25,721 nucleotides of DNA, from NCBI GenBank assembly GCA_028289725.1, contig JANQOH010000177.1, positions 1 through 25,721 of the forward strand, in the 5' to 3' direction. Origin of the DNA: Alphaproteobacteria bacterium. Its GTDB lineage: Bacteria > Pseudomonadota > Alphaproteobacteria > UBA7887. Both the position numbers and the translations under genes were made by a program. This document shows positions 7,743 to 13,622 of this stretch, piece by piece. Under the pieces are notes generated by a model. The model ran no database searches, was not told the DNA's origin, and saw only the letters and a program-made list of their open reading frames with translations. The stretch's first letter is position 1, and every line of letters begins with the position of its first letter.

Positions 7743-8872
7743 GCGGGCAACCGCTCCGCCGCCTCGGCCCAAGAGAGCACCGCGGCAACCACCCGGTCTT
7801 GATCCGCTTCGGTCAACGACGAGCTACAGGGGACCGAAACCACCGTACCCGACAATGTCTCGGATACCCCATTGAGCACGCTATGGGTATCGATATAGGG
7901 CGCCTGGCTGGACAAGGCCTCCCAGCAGGTGCGCGCGGCGATCCTCGCCTCAGTCAATGCGCCAATCATCTCATTTGCGGAATCGCGCGTTGCGCAGCGA
8001 ACTGAATAGAGCCAACACGCACTGTCGGCCCAGTCCGCGCGCGGCATCGGTTCAATGCCTGGAGCGTCCACAAACGCCGCGTCATATCGCGCGGCAATCG
8101 TGCGTTTTGCCGCGACCATTTCATCGAGCCGTTCCATCTGCGCAAGGCCGAGAGCGGCGTTGACGTTGGGCATACGGTAGTTGAACCCAATTTCGCGATA
8201 TTGGTACGCCGCGCCGTCGCGCGCCTGGGTCGACAGCGAACGCGCACGCGCCGCCCAATCAGGGCGGTTGGTGAGCAGCGCGCCGCCGCCGCCCGTGGTG
8301 AGCGTTTTGTTGCCGTTGAAACTCAGCATGGCGGCATCGCCGAGCCCGCCCGCGGGCGCACGGCGGTAGCGCGCGCCGATCGCGCCGGCGGCATCCTCGA
8401 TGACCGGCACCTCGTGAGACCGACATATCGCCATAAGCGGGTCCATGTCGGCCGGATGACCGAGCGCATGCACGGGTACAACCGCGCCTATACGGTCGCC
8501 GAACTGTGAGAACGCGCGATCGAGAAGCGTCGGATCGAGCGTCCAGCTCTCTTCGGTCACGTCGACAAAAAGCGGCTTCGCACCAGCTTGGATGACCGCA
8601 TTGGCCGTGGCCGCGAAGGTGAACTCCGGCACCACCACCAAGTCGCCGGGGCCGACCCCCGCAACGACCAATGCCAAATGGAGTGCGGCGGACCCGTTGA
8701 CCGTGGCGATCGCATGTTCAACGTCGCAGGCTGCGGCGAGCGCGCGCTCAAACGCGTCAACATCGGGGCCTGCGGACGACACCCAGTTCGTGGCCACGCA
8801 ACGCGTCAGATACTCAGCCTCCGCGCCACGCAAGTCCGGAACCGCGAGAGGGATGGTCGGTGCGCCGGTCAT
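7739..8872 (-). CDS. legC: PLP-dependent sugar aminotransferase, DegT/DnrJ/EryC1 family (LegC-like)
   Basis: The 377-residue protein is a DegT-family aminotransferase that would convert a UDP- or GDP-4-keto-6-deoxy-HexNAc to the 4-amino sugar using glutamate. The PLP-binding features are TVNGSAALHLAL (58-69), VPEFTFAATANAV (81-93), IEDAAGAIGA (158-167) and the Schiff-base Lys189 in LSFNGNKTLTTGGGGAL. The chosen ATG at 8872 follows an AGGTGG ribosome-binding site by about six bases and begins right before the conserved TIPLAVPDL start. An in-frame ATG at 8899 is a second possibility. It is the first gene of the nine-gene operon. I see no good promoter in the 110 bases between it and the divergent reductase gene. 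LegC is favoured over PseC because LegB, LegG and LegI types are present. Confidence 0.88.
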   Translation of the reverse strand: MTGAPTIPLAVPDLRGAEAEYLTRCVATNWVSSAGPDVDAFERALAAACDVEHAIATVNGSAALHLALVVAGVGPGDLVVVPEFTFAATANAVIQAGAKPLFVDVTEESWTLDPTLLDRAFSQFGDRIGAVVPVHALGHPADMDPLMAICRSHEVPVIEDAAGAIGARYRRAPAGGLGDAAMLSFNGNKTLTTGGGGALLTNRPDWAARARSLSTQARDGAAYQYREIGFNYRMPNVNAALGLAQMERLDEMVAAKRTIAARYDAAFVDAPGIEPMPRADWADSACWLYSVRCATRDSANEMIGALTEARIAARTCWEALSSQAPYIDTHSVLNGVSETLSGTVVSVPCSSSLTEADQDRVVAAVLSWAEAAERLPA

Positions 8873-8982
8873 ACCGGGCCACCTGCGTGCTTCACGCATT
8901 GTTTTGCCTTGGCAATCTGGTGGATCCTGCAGTATTCGCTGGCTTGGCCGCGCCCGCCGCCCCCGACGAAAGCCCTGCGCCC
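8873..8982. other. Divergent intergenic region between legC and aldo/keto reductase gene
   Basis: This 110-base spacer holds the legC ribosome-binding site (AGGTGG on the minus strand near 8880). It also holds a 12-base inverted repeat TTGCCTTGGCAA at 8904-8915. I find no sigma70-like -35/-10 pair of convincing quality on either strand. The lack of an obvious legC promoter matters for the read-through proposal in the findings. Confidence 0.5.
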
Positions 8983-9885
8983 GTGACACAGAACACCCTT
9001 AGCCCCTCGCGACTGACACTCGGCACGGCGCAGCTTGGCATGCGATACGGCGTCGCAAACCAGACCGGCAAACCCGATGCATCGACCGCGGACGCCATCC
9101 TGGACGCCGCGCATGACGCGGGCATCACCTGTTTCGACACGGCCCGCGCCTATGGCGATGCGGAAGATCGATTGGGGCGTTGGCACCAAGCGACCAACAA
9201 TCCGGCCCAGATCGTTTCGAAATTTCCGCCGCTCGCCGATGACGCCCGCGCGGCCGACGACGTGTGCACCGCGTTTGAGACGACGTGTGCCGCATTGGGC
9301 CGCACGCGCATCGACGCCTATCTCGCCCATCGTGTCGCGGACTTGAAGCGCCCGGGCGTTGCGGACGTGTTGCGCGAGTTTCACGCGGAGAAACGTCTCG
9401 GGGCGTTTGGCGCGTCTGTCTACACCATCGAACAAGCGATGGACGCCCTCTCGGTTTCCGGACTCAGCGTCGTTCAAGTCCCAATCAGCGTTTTCAATTG
9501 GCACTTCGTCGACGCGGGTACCTTGGCCGCTTTGGTGGATACCGGCATTACGGTTTTCGCGCGCAGCATCTTTGTGCAAGGCCTGGTCTTCATGGACGCC
9601 GCAGCAATGCCCGACCATTTGACGGGCGCCCGTGAACCCATGCGTGCGTTCCAAGACCTGGCGGCGCGCCACCAACTGAAGCCCGGCGCTTTGGCGCTCG
9701 GCGCTGTGCTGTCGCGCCCGGAGGTGGCGTCCGCGGTTGTTGGCGCCGAGACACCGGCGCAAGTCACCGCCCTTGCCGACATGGCCGACGTGTCGATCGC
9801 GCGCGATGTCATCGAGGAAGCGGTATCGCTGGGTCGGAATGCGCCGGGGCACATGTTTGATCCGTCGACCTGGCCGACCAACTAG
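8983..9885 (+). CDS. Aldo/keto reductase family oxidoreductase
   Basis: The product is about 300 residues. It has the aldo/keto reductase TIM-barrel pattern, opening with LTLGTAQLGMRYGVAN, and the full catalytic tetrad: Asp52 and Tyr57 in FDTARAYGDAE, Lys80 in IVSKFP and His116 in YLAHRVAD. The late barrel has VPISVFNW and the cofactor-binding SRPEVASAVVGAETPAQV segment. Such enzymes reduce a carbonyl using NADPH. AKRs of this type occur in nonulosonate and deoxysugar loci, but I cannot name its substrate. The GTG at 8983 is the likely start because conserved sequence begins a few residues later. A longer frame from 8860 would overlap legC antisense. The ribosome-binding site is weak, so the start is uncertain. 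Its stop lies 14 bases from the convergent regulator gene. Confidence 0.8.
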   Translation: MTQNTLSPSRLTLGTAQLGMRYGVANQTGKPDASTADAILDAAHDAGITCFDTARAYGDAEDRLGRWHQATNNPAQIVSKFPPLADDARAADDVCTAFETTCAALGRTRIDAYLAHRVADLKRPGVADVLREFHAEKRLGAFGASVYTIEQAMDALSVSGLSVVQVPISVFNWHFVDAGTLAALVDTGITVFARSIFVQGLVFMDAAAMPDHLTGAREPMRAFQDLAARHQLKPGALALGAVLSRPEVASAVVGAETPAQVTALADMADVSIARDVIEEAVSLGRNAPGHMFDPSTWPTN

Positions 9886-9899
9886 ACAGGAGCGTCGCA

Positions 9900-10511
9900 T
9901 TAAGTTTGCGAGCCAAGCATCTTATTGAGCAAGTCTGGATAGACCACACTCTCAAGGGACATTTTGGCGGTTGCGTGCGCATAGGTTTTCGCGGTGTCCG
10001 TCGTCGTCGCAACCACCCACCGATCCGCCGTTGGCGGCGTGATCTGATCCAACGCCGGGGCGCCGCCGATCGCATCGGGTCGCCCGTCGCCGCGCAAAAC
10101 GCCGACCACTTCGATGCGATGGTTGAGCGCGCATAGGACGGCGATCTCGGTCAATTCGTCGGCGCCGCACAGCACGACGCGCCGCACACCCTGTTCTTCA
10201 AGGCGCGTATACAGCCGATCAAAGCTCTGCCTTGCACGGCGAAAAAACGTCAGCGAGTCGGTGAAGTATTCAGCAGTCAGCCGCGTCTTCTCGGCAAACC
10301 CCTTCGGCGTCAAATAATAGCGATAGCGCCGCGCCGGCACTTGGTTGATTTTCACCCACCCCTTTTTGACGCAGCGCTTGAGGTAGGCGTTGGTCATGCC
10401 CAGCGCGATCCCAAGCTCCTTGGCAAGCGCGCGCTGATTGATCTCGGCCGAATCGTCGATGCGTTCGAGCATGTCGCGAATAATGGCGTTATCGCGCGCG
10501 TCGCGATCCAT
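9900..10511 (-). CDS. Winged-helix (EPS-associated MarR-like) regulator with Rossmann-like C-terminal domain
   Basis: The 203-residue protein has an N-terminal winged helix-turn-helix: an acidic lead helix, the INQRALAKELGIALGMTNAY helix pair at about residues 24-43, KRCVKKGWVKI, then a wing and YLTPKGFAEK (66-75). This resembles the small MarR-type regulators found at exopolysaccharide loci. After a helical linker, residues 109-185 form a Rossmann-like unit beginning RVVLCGADELTEIAVL, with EVVGVLRGD and WVVATTTDT as later strands. It is reminiscent of the PglD/NeuD N-terminal domain and could bind a nucleotide or nucleotide sugar. Two near-identical palindromes lie in its own upstream region and are good candidates for its binding sites, so it is probably autoregulated. 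The ATG at 10511 has a poor ribosome-binding site; Met14 is an alternative start. Ligand binding is inference. Confidence 0.82.
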   Translation of the reverse strand: MDRDARDNAIIRDMLERIDDSAEINQRALAKELGIALGMTNAYLKRCVKKGWVKINQVPARRYRYYLTPKGFAEKTRLTAEYFTDSLTFFRRARQSFDRLYTRLEEQGVRRVVLCGADELTEIAVLCALNHRIEVVGVLRGDGRPDAIGGAPALDQITPPTADRWVVATTTDTAKTYAHATAKMSLESVVYPDLLNKMLGSQT

Positions 10512-10590
10512 CAGTCAGTCTGTGAATATTGGGAAAGAGAGGTTCAGGTTCGAAATCGTCGGCGGTGGAAATTCGCTGGACGGTTGCGCC

Positions 10591-10602
10591 ACGCTACCGC
10601 CA
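10591..10602 (-). promoter_or_regulatory. ops-like element (RfaH recruitment site)
   Basis: On the minus strand the sequence reads GGCGGTAGCGTG. It matches the 12-base enterobacterial ops element as I recall it, the DNA/RNA polymerase pause signal that recruits RfaH. It lies about 80 bases upstream of the regulator start codon and about 40-50 bases downstream of the predicted minus-strand promoter, which is where an ops site should be. An RfaH-like gene lies in the same locus at 14889-15389. The match is visible; function is inferred. Confidence 0.55.
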
Positions 10603-10648
10603 TTCCGGGTGCCTTGCGCGCCCGGCCAATAAAACGAATCACCCCCTT

Positions 10649-10677
10649 AATGTTCAAATTATGAACGCAATCGTCAA
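10649..10677 (-). promoter_or_regulatory. Possible promoter for the winged-helix regulator transcript
   Basis: On the minus strand TTGACG (10677-10672) is followed, after 17 bases, by AACATT (10654-10649). The -35 is good and the -10 is weak. The -35 falls between the two palindromes and the -10 overlaps the palindrome at 10652-10666, an arrangement that would allow repression by a protein bound there. The box assignments are tentative. Confidence 0.3.
10652..10666. promoter_or_regulatory. Palindromic operator, copy 1
   Basis: GTTCAAATTATGAAC is an inverted repeat with arms GTTCA and TGAAC around five bases. It overlaps the candidate -10 of the regulator promoter. It is the near twin of the site at 10685-10699, with starts 33 bases apart, about three helical turns. 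The divergent winged-helix regulator is the obvious candidate binder. Confidence 0.65.
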
Positions 10678-10684
10678 GCAAAAT

Positions 10685-10699
10685 GTTCAAATTTTGAAC
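10685..10699. promoter_or_regulatory. Palindromic operator, copy 2
   Basis: GTTCAAATTTTGAAC is a perfect 7-1-7 palindrome and differs from copy 1 at a single position. It lies just upstream of the candidate -35 for the minus-strand transcript, and on the plus-strand side it is the closer site to the cysNC genes. A dimeric winged-helix protein is the expected ligand. Confidence 0.65.
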
Positions 10700-10882
10700 A
10701 AAAAATTCGTGGATGTGACTCTGCGACCGAATCTGGCGTGAGCGCTAAGGAGTCCTAGGATTGTTGCGCAACCGGATTATGGCCGAGCGCGGCGGTTGCG
10801 AGCGGTGCCGAAATTCCGTATCACTCGAGCGCGCCCGCCTCGTACCGGCACCGGGCGGCCGGCCACGAAATCACCACGCCAT

Positions 10883-10975
10883 ATGACCAGCCAGCTCGAC
10901 CGGCTCGAATATCTCAGCGTCTCTTTGTTGCCCGTCGGCATGAGCGATCGGTCGCACGGCAACGGCGATAAATGA
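10883..10975 (+). CDS. Small 30-codon ORF coupled to cysNC, resembling a CysD N-terminus (remnant or leader peptide)
   Basis: The ATG at 10883 opens a 30-residue ORF whose TGA overlaps the cysNC ATG as ATGA, the same coupling seen throughout the locus. It begins MTSQLDRLEYLSVSLL, which resembles the conserved CysD start (LDxLEAESIxI). After that the CysD sequence is absent: there is no SIGKDS loop or any later CysD block. It may be a cysD gene that has lost nearly all of its body while keeping the start and the coupling to cysN. It may instead be an unrelated leader peptide. The similarity covers only about 12 residues, so the homology is tentative. No strong ribosome-binding site is visible upstream. 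Confidence 0.4.
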   Translation: MTSQLDRLEYLSVSLLPVGMSDRSHGNGDK

Positions 10976-12864
10976 AAGCGCCGATGATCACCGAGGCTCG
11001 CGAAAGCCTATCAATTGTCATTGTTGGCCACGATGATTCCGGCAAGTCGACCATGGTGGGCCGCCTGTTGCATGAGACAGGCAGCCTTCCCGACGGGCGA
11101 TACGAGTCAATAAGGGACACATGCGCGCAACGCGGCGTGCCGATTGAATGGGCGCTTCTGACTGATGAGTGCGGACGCGACCGCGACCAAGACACGACAA
11201 GCGACAACGCCCATTTCGGGATCCATTCGCAGAAGCGCGGCTACGACCTGATTGACGCACCCGGCGAACATGAGGTCGTGAGCAAAATGATGACCGGCGT
11301 CGCGAACGCGGATGCCGCGCTGTTGCTGATTGACGCCGCGGACGGCGTCGGCGAAGAAACGCGTCGCTACGGCTATTTACTGCATATGCTCGGGATCGAT
11401 CAGGTCATCGTGTTGATCAACAAGATCGATCAAATCGGCCATGACCGCGCGAGAAACGCCGCGATCGAAACAGAGTATCGGGCCTATTTGACCGACCTTG
11501 GCATGGTGCCGCTTTGCGTCATACCGGTCTCGGCGCAAGAGGGCGATAACCTAGTCGCCCAATCGGCGCTTACGCCGTGGTATGACGGACCGATTTTGGT
11601 CGATGCGCTTGATCAATTCGAACCGGCGACGCTGGCGACGGAGTTGCCTCTCCGATTGCCGGTACATGATGTCCGCAAACACGACGATCGGGAAATCATC
11701 GCCGGACGCATTGAAGCAGGCTTCTTGCGGCCCGACGACAAAGTGCTGTTCTCGCCGTCGAACAAGACCGCGCACATCGCCACGTTAGAAGCATCGCGCT
11801 CGGACGCATCGCTTGAAGCACAAGCCGGCGATTGGGTTGATCTGACTCTTGATGTGCCGCTGTCCGTCGAGCGCGGCGAAATCATCAGCCGCCTCGACGA
11901 TCCGCCGATCGAAAGCGACGTGGTGCGTGCAAAAGTATTCTGGGTCGCCGCAGCCGATTTGCGCGTCGGCGACCGCTTCGGCTTCGCGCTCAACACGTCG
12001 GAAGCAACTGTCACGGTTCAGTCTATCGAATCCGTCATCGACCCGATCTCGCTAAACACCGGCGCAGGTGAAAGGGTCAGCCAGAACGACGTCGCTGAGG
12101 TCGTCCTGCGCGCGGATCGAATGCTAGCACTCGATTCTTATGTCGATTGTCGCGGCACGGGGCGCTTCGCGCTGATGCGCGACGATCAAATCGCCGGCGG
12201 CGGAACGTTGAGCATGGAGGGCTATCCCGACCAGCGCGCCTTGGTGTCCGTGAAAGCCACCAACATCACGGCTGTTGGCGACGCCGTGGGCGCCGAAGAG
12301 CGAACCCGCAGAAACCGGCATCGCGGCGGCGTGCTTTGGTTCACGGGATTGTCGGGGGCCGGCAAATCAACCATCGCACAGGCGGTCGACAAAGCCTTGT
12401 TCGCACGCGGCTACCAAGTTTATGTGCTGGATGGCGACAATGTGCGCGGCGGGCTGAATGCGAACCTTGGTTTTTCGCCGGAGGATCGGGCCGAGAACAT
12501 TCGTCGTGTCGGCGAAGCGGCGGCCTTGTTCGCCGATGCCGGAATGCTGGTGGTCACCGCGTTTATTTCACCTTACCGCGCCGATCGCGACCGCGCGCGC
12601 GCCGCCGCGGAACGCTTGACCGGCGCGCACAGCTTTGTCGAAGTCTTTATCGATGCCGATTTGGCGACCTGCGAATCGCGCGACCCGAAGGGACTCTATC
12701 GACGCGCGCGCGCCGGCGAGATTTCGGACTTCACGGGCATCTCGGCCCCGTACGAACCACCCGATGCGCCGGACCTGGTTGTCGATACCGCAGACCAATC
12801 GATCGACGCCTGTGTCGAAACAATCGTCGGACACGTCGATCGGCACTTTGCGATCCAGCCGTGA
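10972..12864 (+). CDS. cysNC: CysN-like (EF1A-type) GTPase fused to adenylylsulfate kinase
   Basis: The 630-residue protein has a GTPase at residues 13-230, two beta-barrel domains to about 430, and an APS kinase domain at about 450-630. In the GTPase the P-loop is GHDDSGKST (19-27), the guanine motif is NKID (150-153), and PVSAQEGDN follows. Two normally fixed sites differ. The switch I block REQGITID reads RDQDTTSD. The residue after DxxG (DAPG, 95-98), a catalytic His in EF-Tu and CysN, is Glu99 with His100 next to it. The kinase domain is canonical: GLSGAGKS (459-466), DGDN (487-490), FISPYR (531-536) and KGLYRRARAGE with FTGISAPYE. NodQ-type fusions work with CysD/NodP, which is absent here. 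The kinase part very likely makes PAPS from APS; the role of the GTPase part is uncertain. The ATG overlaps the upstream small ORF, and cysQ follows by GTGA overlap. Confidence 0.9.
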   Translation: MKAPMITEARESLSIVIVGHDDSGKSTMVGRLLHETGSLPDGRYESIRDTCAQRGVPIEWALLTDECGRDRDQDTTSDNAHFGIHSQKRGYDLIDAPGEHEVVSKMMTGVANADAALLLIDAADGVGEETRRYGYLLHMLGIDQVIVLINKIDQIGHDRARNAAIETEYRAYLTDLGMVPLCVIPVSAQEGDNLVAQSALTPWYDGPILVDALDQFEPATLATELPLRLPVHDVRKHDDREIIAGRIEAGFLRPDDKVLFSPSNKTAHIATLEASRSDASLEAQAGDWVDLTLDVPLSVERGEIISRLDDPPIESDVVRAKVFWVAAADLRVGDRFGFALNTSEATVTVQSIESVIDPISLNTGAGERVSQNDVAEVVLRADRMLALDSYVDCRGTGRFALMRDDQIAGGGTLSMEGYPDQRALVSVKATNITAVGDAVGAEERTRRNRHRGGVLWFTGLSGAGKSTIAQAVDKALFARGYQVYVLDGDNVRGGLNANLGFSPEDRAENIRRVGEAAALFADAGMLVVTAFISPYRADRDRARAAAERLTGAHSFVEVFIDADLATCESRDPKGLYRRARAGEISDFTGISAPYEPPDAPDLVVDTADQSIDACVETIVGHVDRHFAIQP

Positions 12865-13622
12865 CCGAACTTGCCGACTCCATTGCTTTGATTGCGCGGG
12901 CCGCGGCGGCTGAGATTCTCAAGATTCGCGCGCGCGGTGCAACGGTGCGCGAAAAAGCAGATTCCTCACCGGTCACCGACGCCGACGAGGCCGCCAATCA
13001 GCTCATCGTCGAGCGGCTAGCCGACGCCGCGCCAGGCATCCCTATCTTGGCCGAAGAAAGCGTCGCGGCCGGCGACATCCCAAAAGTCGGACGCAAATTT
13101 TGGCTGGTTGACCCATTGGACGGCACCCGCGAATTCGTGGCCGGCCGCGATGAGTTTACCGTGAACATCGCATTGATCGATGAGGGCCACCCGGTTCTCG
13201 GCGTGGTCGGCGTGCCGGTTCGGGACGAAATCTATTTGGGCATTGTCGGTCAAGGCGCTTGGTATGCTGTCGGTGACCAGCCGAGACAAGAAATTCATGC
13301 GCGCCAAGTTCCCGGCTCCGGACCGGTCGCCGTAGCCACGCGCTCGCACGGCAATGCCGAAACTGATGCTTGGCTAAATAAAGAGAATATATCGCAATCG
13401 GTCCGAGCGGGATCGTCCGTGAAGTTTTGCCTCCTCGCTGCCGGCAAGGCCGATGTGTATCCGCGCTTAGGACGCACCATGGAGTGGGATACGGCAGCCG
13501 GGCACGCCGTCTTATCTGCGGCAGGCGGCAGCGTAAAGAAATTGGACGGTGCCGATTTACTATATGGCAAGAGCGGCTACGAGAACCCGCATTTCATCGC
13601 GCGCGGACAACCATCAAAATAA
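12861..13622 (+). CDS. cysQ: 3'(2'),5'-bisphosphate nucleotidase (PAP phosphatase)
   Basis: The 253-residue protein starts at the GTG at 12861, whose GTGA overlaps the cysNC stop. A much longer frame through cysNC was ignored. It belongs to the inositol monophosphatase superfamily, with VTDADEAAN (near 37-45), ILAEES (63-68), the metal-binding WLVDPLDGTREF block, RSHGNAETDAW, and WDTAAGHAVLSAAGG near the C-terminus. CysQ hydrolyses 3'-phosphoadenosine 5'-phosphate, the by-product of PAPS-dependent sulfotransfer, to AMP. It also limits PAPS build-up. Its pairing with an APS kinase argues that PAPS is really made and used by this strain. Its end overlaps the convergent permease gene by nine bases. 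Confidence 0.92.
   Translation: MTELADSIALIARAAAAEILKIRARGATVREKADSSPVTDADEAANQLIVERLADAAPGIPILAEESVAAGDIPKVGRKFWLVDPLDGTREFVAGRDEFTVNIALIDEGHPVLGVVGVPVRDEIYLGIVGQGAWYAVGDQPRQEIHARQVPGSGPVAVATRSHGNAETDAWLNKENISQSVRAGSSVKFCLLAAGKADVYPRLGRTMEWDTAAGHAVLSAAGGSVKKLDGADLLYGKSGYENPHFIARGQPSK

Larger units (their letters stand above)
10512..10882. other. 371-base divergent control region
   Basis: This stretch lies between the minus-strand regulator and the plus-strand CysD-like leader ORF. It holds the ops-like element, a candidate minus-strand promoter and two operator palindromes, in a locally A+T-rich patch at about 10630-10715. From about 10716 to 10882 I see nothing firm. No convincing plus-strand promoter for cysNC was found and no other gene fits here. 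Confidence 0.6.

Noticed and set aside
8362..8373. Second ops-like string, GGCGGTAGCGCG, on the plus strand
   Set aside because: It lies inside legC, antisense to it, is explained by Arg/Tyr codons there, differs from ops at position 11 and has no leader context.
8904..8915. Inverted repeat TTGCCTTGGCAA in the legC/reductase spacer
   Set aside because: A 12-base palindrome is short for a G+C-rich genome and no second copy or promoter supports an operator.
8869..9900. Long minus-strand open frame opposite the aldo/keto reductase gene
   Set aside because: Arg/Gly-rich shadow with no recognisable motif; the plus strand has the full reductase tetrad.
12147..12860. Long open frame upstream of and in frame with cysQ
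   Set aside because: It is an Arg-rich shadow of the cysNC gene; cysQ starts at the GTG at 12861 with a GTGA overlap.
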